Assembly (NCBI GenBank): GCA_964007475.1
Contig: OZ023274.1
Coordinates: 95,427,750 to 95,491,749, forward strand
Reading direction: 5' to 3'
Source of the DNA: Hybos culiciformis
Lineage: Eukaryota; Arthropoda; Insecta; Diptera; Hybotidae
Length of the DNA: 64,000 bases
Position 1 is the stretch's first letter, and every line of letters starts with the position of its first letter. Below, piece after piece: positions 36,571-52,500 of the stretch. The notes under the pieces were generated by a model. It saw nothing but the letters and a program-made list of their open reading frames with translations. It was not told the origin of the DNA and did no database searches. The position numbers and the translations under genes are program-made.

Positions 36571-39500
36571 TAATATACAACAATGTATTAAATAGAAAAT
36601 ATATATTCGGTAAAAAAAGAGACAAGTTAAGAGCGAAGTTCTTTAATTTAACAAGATAAATATTTATTTTAAAAATGTAGCATTTTAAATCAACCAAAAT
36701 TTTTTTTTTAACAATGCCGTATTTACTTTGACAATTTTTATTGTTATATGTACCATTTTTAAATAACAACAAAAACATTATTTCAAAAGCTTTTATTGTC
36801 ATATGAACAATTGAATGTGTAATTGTTATAATAACAGAAGAGTTTTTAATTTAAAATAGAGAATAGTAAAACTTTATTTCTTTCGAATGAAACATATTTA
36901 AAATAACAATTAATGTTGTTAAAATTACAATTTTCAGCTTTTACTAAATAACTGTTTGAAACATTTTAAAATAACAAAATCAAATGTTAAAATAAGAAGC
37001 ATCTTTACTTAGATCAAATACTTATTAGTTTAATTTAAAAAATTTCTCTTTAACATCAACAATTTTTTTTTAACAGTTAAAAACAGTTAAAAATTGTTAA
37101 TTTAACTAGCATTTTTTTTCTGGGTGTATGTACTATGTACATAATTATATGATGCACCCAAAACAATTTCGTACAAAAAAAAAAAAGAAGAATATTTTAA
37201 TTTAATAATGGCAATAATTTTATGCTTTTTTAAACAGCATTTTATTTTATTTTTTATTTTTGGTCGTAGAAATCCCTTCTTTTTTTTTTCTCTACAAATT
37301 TTATTTTTATTACTCCAATTTTTTTTTATGGTTTTTACGTTCATCATAATTTCAAATCAGAACATATATTATGGCCAGACAAAAATTATGTATATAAACC
37401 TATATATATATATATATAGTAGTAGTCACATAGTAGACATCAGTAATATATTTATTCTGTCTGAATAGACGACAGAATGCTGACGAATTCACTTCCTGAT
37501 TTTATTATTAGAATCCTGTTGTCGCATCCTGTGTCGCAATTATTAATTTTTTTTATTTTTTTTGTTTAACTCCCCACATAAATTCATTGTGCTTTATGTA
37601 TAAATATTTTAAAAACTCTTAAATGCAAAAAAAAAAAATTATAGTTTTAATCCATTTTTAAATATTAGAGGGATTTAAGACTTAATGAAAAATGAATAGA
37701 AAAAAAAAAAAAACAAGGATTTTAAAATTGTGAATTATTTTTGATGGACAAAAAACAAAGAAGTGACGTTTGTTTATGTGTTTCGTTAAGTAAACAATTT
37801 TCTTGAGAAAAATAAAGTTTTTATCGTTTCATTTAACATATATATTTTATATAGTCGGGAAATTTTCAAAGAAAAACATTTTCTTTTATTTTCTAAGAAT
37901 TTTTAGTGAAGGATTTCAGAAAAAATTCCTTAAAGATTATAACATTGTTTGAACAAACTTGAAAGCTTTTATGCAAAAATTTGTGTTTTTAAAAAATGAT
38001 TAGATGTAAAATAGAAGACCTAGGCAGACGAAGGCTTTTAAATGTTATTTTACTTAAAATTCAGTTTTATACACAAGCGAAGGCTAAGCTCAGAAATTAA
38101 AATTAAATTCAAACATACTCGTAATACTAAATACAATAAAGAGTAGGGAATTGAAGTGGTTTTTTCTCCATAAATCAATTATTTCAGGATTCAATGAAGC
38201 CAAAAGCTCATATGTAGTTGATCTTAAAGTTATATGAAACATTAAAGGAGACGAAAAATTTACCCGTCTATGTGGCGAATAAACTAATTCAGCCAAAAGA
38301 TATAATTCTACGATTTAATACATATGTTAAAATAAAATTTCTTTGTATTTAATCATTTTAATAATAATAATAATGATTTTCGCATATAATAAATTAAATA
38401 CAAAAAGCAAATTTCTCTGTCATGTTATCCTTGAAAAATTGCAATAAAAATTATTAAATATATTTTTTATATTAAAAAAGTTTTAAATTTCTTCTGGGGA
38501 TGCAGAGAGTATCTAACATTTTTATTTTATGTTTTTTTCCTTTTTATTTTCATCATAGTTTATTGATTGTTTTACTTTGTTTGACAAACAAGCTTTTAGA
38601 TATTATTATAAAATTTTTTTTTTATATATAATGCTGAAAAAGTTTTTTTTTTTTTTAATTTGAAAAAATAAAGGAAAACTAAAGAGTAAATTTTTTTTTG
38701 TACTTTTGCATAGTTTTTCTTTGAATAGAAAAATGTTGAAGAAAAAATTTAAAATATTTTATACGAAAGAAAATTTAAAACTATATTAGAAACAAAGCTA
38801 CACACTGAAGCATAAAATAATCGAAAGGAAAGGTCAGGAAAATGCCAGAAATTTTGTTTTTGTTTTAGTAACATTCTTTCAGAAAAATTTTTCAGTCTTA
38901 AAGGAATCCTTAAAAGTGTTTTTACTGTCGTCGAGGATGTAATTTTGTTTTCTTTTTTGTTGTTGACAAGACAGATTCTTTCTTCGGCTAAGCGGCTTGA
39001 CTATTTAAATTATATAGTCTAAAATTTAAAAATTTCTTACTAAATCTAAGTTGATAAATCAAAAGTAAGTACTTTACTTTTACCTAAATTTTCCTTTAAT
39101 TTTTTGGAAACTTTGTGATTGCATAACAAGGATAGTATTTATTCGTAGTTGCATAAGATAAAAAAAACATTATTCAAACATAAAAATATTGGAAGAATGT
39201 GCTTGTGTGTGCATAAGAAAAATCCAATAAATATATTTTTCTTTTCGATTTAAAAGAAATTTTAGATATTTATTTCGAATTATTAGTGACATTTGGTAAA
39301 ATGCAGCATCGTCGTAAACAATGAATAGAAAATGTTAAAAAATAAATTTTATGGTTGTTGAACAACTTTATGAAGTGTATTTTCTTTTATATTATATTGC
39401 AATGCTACAAAATAATAATGTCATCGGAATTTACATGAAGGAATATTAGAGTATGCAAATATAATATTCTTTATGTCATTACTGACAATAAAAGTGACTA

Positions 39501-40635
39501 TATGGACTGTGTGAAAGAATGCGTGTTACATTATATCAACATATTGTAATCAAAAACTATTTCGAATCCAGTATTATAAGCAGCAATGATTCGAAAAGTG
39601 CTGGCAAATGGATTTACTTACAAACATTTTTGACTTTCGTTTTATTGTAGTTGTAATAAATCTACATTCAATGTTATATTTGTTTTTTTTTTTCATATTA
39701 AAAAATAACGAAAATATACACTAAGTACTTGAATATATGCAAAAAAAAAGTTACGATTTTTATCAAAGTGTCATTTAAAAAGTATTTTGGTTTGATTATT
39801 TTTTTTGACATATTAGAAAATTGACAATGAATTCTTTTTTTTTACATTATATCTTTAATTCTGTCTGAAATTTCTTTCCCTGCAGATTTATTGGAAAAAT
39901 GAAAATTGATTTTATGTTCGTGAGTTTTTATCTTCTTTTTATAATACATAAACGAGATTTTTCTTGTTAAATATATCAGGAAGGTATTTTCACATTAAAC
40001 GATATAAATATTTTATGTTTAGCAACGTTTCATACATTTTTTTTTATATATAAACTATTATCTAGGTATATAATGTATTCTATTTATCTGAGGTTACATG
40101 ACGAACATTAGAAGACAAGGTAATGCATTTTTTTACTTTATTTTATTGTAGATTGATTATCTGTCAAATAACATTGTTATTCAAGGAATCCAATAAAAAA
40201 AAAATAGAGTTTTTTTTTTTAAAATAAACGTAAATGCTGGTAAAAAACTTGAATGAGCTTTTCGAAAGAATTATTTTAACTAATTTAGTTTCAGTACATT
40301 ATCATTTTGAGCATACACAAGCTTTTAAGCTGGAATTGAAAGCTTTTTCGATAATATAATGTTTAGTTTAAATATTTTTTTTTTGTCATATTTTCAGATT
40401 ACTTTTAACTTTATTTAAAGTTTAAATAAATCTAAAGTTCGTAGGTATTGTATGGAAAAAAGTTGATCATGTCAACATTTTAATGTTTTTGGGCTTTGAT
40501 AATTAAGTAGTAAATTGTTATAGAGGGTTTTTTTATTGTTAGTCAATCTTTTAGGGACTTAAAAATTCGGGCTTAATTTTTTTTTTTTTTTTTTTTTTTT
40601 CAAAGTTAGTCAAGTCCTTTTTGGTGCAATGTCTT

Positions 40636-40638
40636 TTA

Positions 40639-40672
<34 letters not shown>

Positions 40673-40685
40673 TATTTATTTATTT
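40636..40685. repeat. ATT/TTA microsatellite
   Basis: About a dozen tandem TTA units followed by a short TTTA run. A simple repeat only; the poly-Tyr frame through it is not a gene. Confidence 0.85.
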
Positions 40686-42455
40686 CATGAAAATTATACA
40701 ATATAAGATATGTTTATCTTTTAATTTGTATTTTTACATAAATGATTATTACATAAATGATTTTATACTAAATATAGCGGGATCAATACGCTTAGTAGTA
40801 GTAGTAAGTTCAGATTATATATTCATTAAATTTTGATGCTGAATGTAAAGAAGATCCGCATTATATAGTTTAACAATCACATCGCAACATGTTTATTTCA
40901 TATTTTTTCGATTTATAACGATTTACAGAACCAAGCTTATTTAGCTAGCCTAAAACTATTTTGTTTAAAATTATCGATTTTGCTGTCAAAAATTAAAACG
41001 CGCTTAAAAACACAACTGTTTTTGTGTTATTATTTTTTTTTTATATTATTTTTGACAAATTTGTTCAGATCTTGTACACATTTTTCAAATTTTTTAATCC
41101 ATCCATATTGTCATTATTATTATTTGATTTTCTCTCTGTCATTTCTTTATATAGTTATATTTATTTTTCCTAATTGATTTCAAGGTTCGCATCTGTTAAT
41201 TCTCTAAATAACAATTCTATACAACACCCAAATCCATTTAACTTTAATTTTTTTGTTTTGTTCAAATAGAAAAAAAAAATTTAATAAATGTGAACAGTTC
41301 AAATATATAAATATACATACCTAGACTGCGTAATTATTATATTATGATTAATATAAGTTTTTGCTTGGATGGATTTTTTTTTTTTTTCAGAAATTTCAGA
41401 AAAGTATAATTCTTAAAACGTAAATGTATCGTAAAATAATAGTAGAATCTGTAATATTAGATTTTATATATTTTAAAATAATTTTGTTTTAATAGCCATT
41501 ATATGTTATATTCAAAATATTTTTTTATTTATACATTTGATATGTTTAAAATGTTTTTCAAGTATTATTTTTAAAATAAATACTAAAAATTTTCTTCAGT
41601 TCTGAAAAAATTGTAGAACAATAATCAAGTCTATATAGAACATAAATGAAGTATGGGATTCGTTTTCAGCATTTCAATTATATGAAATTTTTTCTCCCAA
41701 ACCCGAAAGGTAAAATGTCACCCTTTAACTGAAATAAAAATGAACTAGATTATGCATATTTTGTCAGTTCTTCATTAATATAAAACATTTTTGTGGTATG
41801 ACGTACAAACAGAAAATAAGAAAAGGATGAAAAATTGAGATAATAATATACCCCAGTATCGCATTATGTTTTCAATTTAATGCTAAGAGTTAAATAAAAT
41901 TATGCGAATTCTGCTCACAAGTTACTTTATGTCATTTACAATAATTTGATTTTGACCAACACCTGAGTATAATAGTTTCAAGTTTTTCATATTCAATTAT
42001 ACAACTGAAAGATAATTAAGATTTACGTCGTTGACATTTTATAAATAATAATTTATGTAATAATTATTATATTTTTCTTTTAAAAAAATATATTCTATAA
42101 TCTTGTCAATTTTTGTCAATTAAAATCTGAGTTTTATTTTTAGACTTCTAATTAACTTCAATATTTTTTTATTATTAATAATTTACCTTCTATTTTATTT
42201 CAGAAGCATTTTAATTAAAATTTGTAGTTATTAATATAATTTTATTACATATACATAATAATTTTAATATTATGGAAAAAAAAAAATTATTTGTCAATAA
42301 TTTTTTAATAACTACCAAAATAATAGAATTAAGTAAATATGAATAAAAAAAATTTCTTTAAACTAACTTTGATAACTTTATTTAATTAGATATAATTTAT
42401 TTATTGTAAATATAATATTTCTTTGTTTAACTGATAAAAGAATTTACTTGACTTA

Positions 42456-42973
42456 TGCCTTGGACAAACTCACACGATTAACATGTTCTTGATTAAGAAC
42501 ATGTTAATTTTATGTTTTTGAAGTAGTTTTCCCATAGTAATAAAAACAGAAACAAGAACATGTTCTTGCGAAAACATGTTGTTATTAAGGGATGGGTTGA
42601 GTAATTTTTATATTTCGTTAAACTTGAAAAAAAAAACAGATGTTTATCTGTTTTGTGAAACACATCAAGGTAGTCTGTTCGGTCGATTTTAATAACATGT
42701 TTTTGTGCTCAAGAACATGTTTTTCGAGTTCAGTTTGTCAAAAGCATTATGAATTGATTGGATATTATAAGTGACTCTTATTTTTTCTTATCAAATATTT
42801 TCGAATATATTTTGTAATTATCCAATGCTCCTCTCTACACATACTAACGCCGTCCAGAAATAATTAACGTCAGAAAAATTAACTAACTTCAGAATGGGAA
42901 AACAACATCAAAAACACTAAAGAAACATGTTTAGTGCCGAAACATGAACAACTTTCTCAATCCGAACAAGGCA
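42456..42973. repeat. ACATGT-palindrome cluster, possible MITE
   Basis: About seven copies of an ACATGT-centred motif occur within 470 bases, including AACATGTTCTT/AAGAACATGTT as a hairpin (42480-42505), GAACATGTTC (42556), AAACATGTTG (42572), GAACATGTTT (42713) and AAACATGTTT (42923). The stretch is bracketed by TGCCTTG (42456) and its inverse CAAGGCA (42967). Subterminal motif repeats between short inverted ends suggest a MITE. No target-site duplication is visible. Confidence 0.4.
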
Positions 42974-43839
42974 CAAAATACTAAAAAAAATTCGATTGGA
43001 GGTGGAACAAAAATGGTTTTTACATCATTCTAATTTTTATTTTTTGTTTTTAGACAATTTGAAAGATATAATTATTTTTTATATATATCTACATTGGAAA
43101 AAAAAATAAATATGAATGATATCATTTAAAAATTAAAATGCTTTTTATTTGCTTCTTTACTTTAATTTGACAAAAAAAAAATCTTTGTTATGACGAGTTC
43201 AAGGTCTAATAATTTTTGTTTAATGTTATTACGTGAGAAAGATTATTGTTTGTAAGATGCCAAAATATTTATGTTTTTGTTTTCAGTTTAAAAGTCCTCC
43301 TCCTTCCTATATGATTATTATTAACATGTCAGTGAACAAAAATATTTATTCGATAAATTAAAAAACATTTCCTTCGTAGGTATATTTTATAATACTAGGT
43401 TTTATACATGATCCAAGGCCGGTTTGGTATTTTTTGCTTCAGTTCATTGAGTTCAAATTGAGCCGAAATGATAAATTGGAAAATAATTTTCTATTTCGTC
43501 TCCTCGATTCAAATTAATTAAAAATGTGCCTAATAAAATATTTTATAATCTTAAAGTATAACAATTTTTAAATGCTGCTGTTGCGAAATATTTAACTTTT
43601 GGTACTTTGTAAAAGGATCATCAAAATTTAAAAAAAATTTAAAACAATTAATTTTCTCCTCTTTTAAAAGTAGTGAAAGTAATACAAGTTACAAATTGGT
43701 CATAAAATTAAGAAACAAACGAGACATATAATTAATTAACATTAGTTCAACAATTAATGTCAATCCGTTAAGACGTTATGACTAACGATTTTACCTAGAA
43801 TTTTGGTTATCTAACGATTGTTGGTGGTTTTTTAATGGC

Positions 43840-43990
43840 TATATAAATAAATCAGTATTTTCCATGATATAATATAATAGATAATAGAACACTAAGGTAA
43901 TATAAATTTTGTACTTATCAGGGTAAATAATAACGTACTACTTCATTTATCAAAAATAATCTAGCTATCTCGGAAGCTAGATATAGATAA
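43840..43990 (+). promoter_or_regulatory. TATA box and GATA-motif cluster before the maltase gene
   Basis: TATATAAATA at 43840 lies about 230 bases before the start codon and is a good TATA-box match, which would put the transcript start near 43870. Five WGATAR-type matches follow within 112 bases: AGATAA 43879, TTATCA 43915, TTATCA 43947, CTATCT 43965 and AGATAA 43985. GATA factors drive many insect midgut digestive genes, which suits a maltase. The motifs lie mostly downstream of the predicted start, so this is suggestive only. Confidence 0.4.
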
Positions 43991-43997
43991 AATTTAA

Positions 43998-46437
<2,440 letters not shown>

Positions 46438-46532
46438 AGATAAAACTTATTTTTAAGCTTTCTTAAAGATAACGATTATTAAATATAATTCTGTTAACTT
46501 TTTCAAAAACTTTATATAACATTAAATTTATT

Positions 46533-46538
46533 AATAAA
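46533..46538 (+). terminator. polyadenylation signal of the maltase gene
   Basis: AATAAA about 95 bases after the stop codon, followed by an A-rich then T-rich stretch. It is the only clear AATAAA in the immediate 3' flank. Confidence 0.55.
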
Positions 46539-49500
46539 GTTAAAAAAAAAATTATTATTTTATTTCTGTTAAACTGTAGTTATTTAGTCAGCCCTGTTAG
46601 ACCGCGGAAAAGGCAATTTTTGTACTTTCAACGTTTTGCCTAAAAACATGAAAAAGTATAGTAAAATGAAGTAAGAATTTAAATAAAAACCTGTATCTTA
46701 AGAACATAAATAAAATACCTAGTTATTTTTTTCTGTAGTAGAATACTTAATAGTACCTTCAAATTAAAAAAAAAATGTTAAAAAATATAAATTATCCTCG
46801 TCCTTAGATCTAAATTTTCTACTTGAATTAATTTTAATTACATGTTATTTTTTCCGAATATTAAAAAGCAAAAAAATACCAGAAGAAGAAACAAATACGT
46901 AATTTTAAAACTTTGGATAGTAGCTCTAGTAATATTATCATTATGTAGACAACACAGTTGCGGTATAAAAATTAAATTTATGTTAATTTCAAAAGTTTCT
47001 GAGAAAAACTAATTATATGTAGATTAAAACTACAAAAAGACGTGATTAATTAAAAATTCACACTTTTTAACAAAACTTTCTTCCTATATTTTATTTTTAT
47101 GTATAATGTATGTATTTGAATGTTGGTAGATATATATTTAACATTTATATATATGAATCGAAGAAAATGTCAAGTTAAATAAACAAAAGAAAAATTATTA
47201 TAGTAATATTATAAGAAAAACCATTTAATTTAAAGAATATAAAAGATGAAACTTTGAGGTAAAAATAAAATTTATTATATAAGTATAAAATGAATTTCAA
47301 TTCAACAAATGCTAACTACTGTTGACAAGTTTTCTGTATTTTAATTAAGAGAATAAAATAGAAAATTTTTCTATTCATCCTGAGAACTTAAAGAAAACCA
47401 AATATATAAAATTTTCGTTGCAAATCAGTTTTCAGAATAGTAAGTAGAATAATGAAAATGACAACATAATAGAGATAATTTGATTTTGACTTTTTTGTTA
47501 TGTTGAATTTAGAATATTATTTAAGAAAGTAATGTACTGTACATGTAAGATATATGTTTATATTTATATTTAATTTACACATGTTTATAATTTCCTTTTA
47601 GAGAACCGATTGTAAAAATTCTTACAGCTCATCTGGGATGCTATTAATGTCCTTAAATTTCTATTTAATTTCGAAGATTTTGTTCTATATACTTTAAATA
47701 TTGATTTCAAAATTATCCTAAATTTTCCGTATAAAATTTTTTAACTAATCCTATACCTAATCTTAAATACACAGACTAAGAAATTTTTGTTATTTTAAAT
47801 TTTCATTAAATTTATAATTTATTACATTTACGAAAATGGCCTCCTACAGAAAAAAGCTTATTAGCGCTTAAGGAATCTTTAAGATTAAAAGAAAAACAAA
47901 AAAACAAAAATAATAAATATTATAATGCTAATTTAATTTTATTTCTTATGCTTGGTTAAATATGGAAAAAAAGGATCTAAATTATAATCCACTAATTGAG
48001 AATGTTATTTAATCCCTTATGGCATATTTTAAAAGAGAAAATATTAACATGATACAACCATTAAAAATTTGGCACAAAATTAAAGATTCCAATTTGAAAA
48101 TGAAAAAAAAATAAAATAAAAAATATTTTTTTGTACTAAACTTATTACTTAAGGCAATAAAAAAATTTTATGTTTATTACTTAATTTTCTAAAATGGGAA
48201 ATAGAGTTGTTGTTTGATGAGATATTTTTAGCACTTTGAAGTCTGTGTTAAGAAATTATTCGAATAATATAAATTTTTCAAAATTTATATACCGAATACC
48301 AAGAATAATATATGAATCTAGTTTTTGTTATATTTTGAGATTATAAATATTTAAGATAACTTTGATGGAACCATATAGTCCGCAATGAATGCGTTTAAAT
48401 TCCAACATCAAATTGCTAGACAAAAATTTATTGCTGTAGTCGAATGTATTTATGATGAAAATGCAATATTCATTTATTTATCATGAAAAATTTTTTTATT
48501 ATTTATATTTTATTTTATATTTAAAAGAATTTTTTTAATAATAATAAAGATTAAAAAATGCTCAATAATAATAGCAAATGAAAAGTAATCAAATTCCAAT
48601 GTTGTTTGTCACCACCAAGAAAACGTCTTACTAATCAATAAAAAAAATATTTTTAGATACAGTTGAGTGACAAGAACTTCGCGCATAGTAAGTGCAGAAG
48701 CCACAACAAGAAAAGCGTAATGCGTAAAATAATAATAATTTTGAAACATTTTATTTTTTTCAGTTATGTTAAAAGCAATTCCTTAAAAAGCAACTCCTTA
48801 AAAAATGCAGCCATATAGTTACTTTATAAGTTTTACCACTTTAAAAATTTTCTTTAAAAAAAAAATAAAATAAAATTATTACATTTTTCCAAGATAAACT
48901 GAATATTAAATTTCTTACTTTTGAAACATTCAAGAATATATAAAGTTTGTCACAACATGTAAAATGAAACATAATTTTTTATTTTTATATAAAAAAATGA
49001 TAATAATAATAATAAAATTAAAAATACTTTTTCTATATACTTTTATGTAGAAAGAAACCGAGTATGAAAAAAAAAAAACCAAACTTTTGCAATTTTATTC
49101 CCGGAAATATTGCAATAAAAATAAAAGATAGTTATCATATAATTGTCTTTTATTTTATGGCCCAGAAAATGTATATATAAAGAAAATATAAAAAAAAAGA
49201 ATAATAAAACCATTTTATATTATTTTATACTCGAATTTTGTTCTGTTTTTTTTTTTTTGTTTTTTTGGTCAGAGAAAAAAAAAGTGCAAATCCTTGAAAG
49301 GATTTCATAATATTAAAAGAGAATGTCAAAAAAAATGTATATACATTTTAGTATTTTCAATAAAAAACACTACAAAACAATGTAATCTTCATAGAGTTGT
49401 TAATGCTACTTTGTCTCATATGCTAAAAAGAATTTTGACTGAAACAGAATACAATTTTTATATTATTGGATTAACTAAAATTTTCAGGTTATCAAAAAAT

Positions 49501-52500
49501 TTTCAAATTCAATTATAGCAATAAGGTGTACGCTGTAGCATAATTACTAGAAATAGAAAGTTCAAGGCCTATATATAGATATAAAGTCAGGTCCTCATAT
49601 TTAATTAATTGTAAGAAAAATTGTCAAAATGGCATATAAGACAAAATAATTTTTGAACCTACTTGTATTTAATAGTGGTGAAATCTATATTTTTGATAAT
49701 AAATTTGTCTTGTTTTGGCATATCAGATTTATAAAGTCGAAACTTTTGGCGCCATTAAATTTCTTATTTCTAAATTTTATTATCACAATAAAAAAAAAAG
49801 ACAAAAAAAATATTCTTATAATGAGAAAATTTATATTTATTATCTTATTATTTAATATTATTTAACTTTTACATTTTTATGTGTAATATATGTACTTAAG
49901 CACTTCAATATGATTTATTTTAATAAGTAAGTATAAGTAAAATTTCAATTTACCAAAACCATTATATAAACTTTAAAAAAATACAATGTAGTACATACAC
50001 AAAAAAAATATATAAATACTTTATGTATTCAAAAAAAAACCATGTAACATTTTTTTTTTTCCAACGTTGTTGTTAAAACCATTTGAAAAGAAATAATAAT
50101 AAATCAAAAATATGTTTCAAAACGGATATTAAAAGTACAAAAAAAAGCTTATTTTTTTTTCATTTTAGATATATCTGTAACAACAAAAAATTGATGATTC
50201 TGTAAAATGTAACCATTGAATGTTAGCGGTCACTATTTTTTTTTTTATTTTATTTATTGAATTTACTGTCATTTTGACTAATGATAAATCAAGGGAAAAT
50301 AATTTTTTTCAGTTTGAAGTTGAATTGACAAAAAAAATAAAATTATTGCTATCAGGGGATATTATTATACTTTTGACATAAAATTTTATGTAAAAAAAAA
50401 ATGATTATGCTCTCATGTAATTTTTTAACATTTTTTAGTGTTCTTTTGCGGAAAGATTGTTTCTCAGGACAATTTTTAAGTTTATGAAAAATAAATAGTG
50501 AAGTCATAGAGAAATGAGAAAATTCAAGACATAGCTAGAAGTCTTAACATTCCACTATTTTCAAATTTCTGATAAATTCTTTTGCTATTTTCCAGGTTCA
50601 AATATTCCAAGTTCGAAAATCTCAAGCTTCAAGAAATGTTAAAAATGATTTTTCCAGACTTATACAACGAAAGAAGAGAAAAAAATTAACATAAGAATCC
50701 ATTTCATTGATTTAATTTCGTGGCCCAATATACACATTATGAAAATGAAATTAAAAAAGATGACCCGGAAGTTACGAAAATAATTTTTAACACATTTAAT
50801 TTTATACTACAAAAGAATTTTATTACTTACAAAAAAAAAAAAAAATTATATAGAATTTTCATGTATTTTTAAAGTAACCAAGTAACAAGAAGAAGAAAAA
50901 AAAAATTGTTCATAACTTTTTTGTTTCGTCCATTTAGTACACGTACAATATTCAGTTTTTTTAAAGACTATCTAGTGTCCAAAGTTACATAACATTAACA
51001 CATTTTTTTTTGTATAGCTAAATGTATATATTATATATATTTAAAAAGAAAATTTGTATTATTAAAGTAAATGGAAACAAAATATACGTGCACAAAGGAT
51101 ACAAAAAAAAACATTACATAATGAAATTCATTGTATCCTTTTTTTTTTTTGTTTTTTTTTTTTAAATGAGGAAAGGGAATGTTTGGGTTCAAATGTGTAA
51201 TTATCTACTTTAACAAAATAGGAAAAAAAAAAAAAATTATTTTATTGCGATATATAGTCGTCTTTTCACTTTTTTTTTTTTTTTTTAATATTATACATAA
51301 TATATTTTAAGGATTGAAGTTCTTAACATTAATGAAATTAATGATTTTAATTTCGATATAAAAGGAAAAATAAAAATTAGTTAAATAAATTTTGGTAAAT
51401 GAGCCAAAAAGAGCAAAAAAAAATAAAAATTAAATTGATGCCTATTGGTAGGGCCTAAAAATTATACATAAAATTTTTGTATTTAAATAATTTAAAATAA
51501 AGATACTTTTTTAACCAGAAGCTGTCATAATTTTAATTTGCTTAACTTGTTTTCTAATTTTAAGCAGGAAATTGGTAGGAAAATGTTTTAAAATATATGT
51601 ATACGATTTTTTTTTATTGAGGATATTAAAAATAAAATGTTAAAGTTCACAAAAAAATTTAATGAGTGGAGGAAATTTTTTTTTTTCAGAGTTTATGTTT
51701 GAATAAAAATTTTAGAAAATGCGGTTCGTGAGATTTTTAATATATTTATACTTTAATCATGATTTACTAAAATCAATTAAATTTTTATACTTACTATTGC
51801 ATAAATCATAACCTTTTTTAATTCGTGTTGTCTGTTCTGTTGTAAGGGAATTTGTAAAGAACCAAACTTCACATTTTAAAACTGGCTAGAGGTGGCTTTT
51901 TTTTGATAAATCAAGGATCACAATTATGACGAAGTAGAATATGAAAGTGGATTATTTAAGTATTATAGGGGAATATGTTTTTATCTAGCAAATTTAAGTT
52001 CATTTGCATGCAAACCTCATATATTCTACAAATGTTCCACTAATGTGATCGTACAATGTTTAAATGACTTAATAATGAAGTAATTTTAATAAAAATGATA
52101 CATGTATTCCCTAAAATCCTCTTAACATTAAATTTCAATTATTTAATTTTATATTGTACAAACATAAATACATATATTTTATTTATTAATGCGTAGTAAT
52201 ATTGCTAGAGGAAAAAAAATGAGATTAAGGAATAATTTGTCGCAATAGATTATAATGAGGACACGTTAATCGAACAATTTATTGACCAAATAATTTAAAT
52301 TAAGATGATTATTTATTAAAAATAAATTTAATTATAATTGTTAAGTTTATAAGGATAAAAATTATGAAGTTCTGTATAAATTTAAAAGAGTGTGTTGTAC
52401 GCAGATTATTTCTCAAAAGTCTCCATTATAAGCAGAGTTTACATAAATTTTGTTAAGACTAAGCTTTTATTTTACTACTGATAAAAATTTATTTCCATTA

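Larger units (their letters stand above)
35941..37130. mobile_element. TIR element with tRNA/5S-like core and T-rich tract
   Basis: The ends are CATACACCCAGAAAAAAAA and its inverse (TTTTTTTTCTGGGTGTATG), followed on both sides by TTGTTAAATTAA-type sequence. TA lies just outside CACCCAG on each side (35943-35944 and 37127-37128). Both arms are packed with TTAACA/TGTTAA repeats over several hundred bases. The centre holds, on the minus strand, a tRNA-like A box joined to a 5S rRNA-like segment (36483-36570), followed in that orientation by an A-rich tract (36225-36480, T-rich on the plus strand). Only poly-Phe artefact frames are present, so no transposase. The plan matches the element at 26816-27581 although the sequences differ. 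Confidence 0.65.
37131..43839. other. gene-poor AT-rich stretch
   Basis: No exon recognised on either strand. Contents that can be named: an ATT microsatellite at about 40636-40672, T-rich runs near 40575-40600, and the ACATGT-rich candidate repeat at 42456-42973. Open frames such as 38090-38296 (minus) and 40980-41177 (plus) show no motif and have random AT-rich composition. Confidence 0.55.

Noticed and set aside
36228..36573. Several overlapping plus-strand open frames of up to 109 codons, almost all Phe
   Set aside because: They arise from the T-rich simple tract inside a TIR element; no start context, domain or splice support.
40636..40685. Tandem array possibly CRISPR-like
   Set aside because: It is a plain TTA microsatellite without spacers; the window is eukaryotic.
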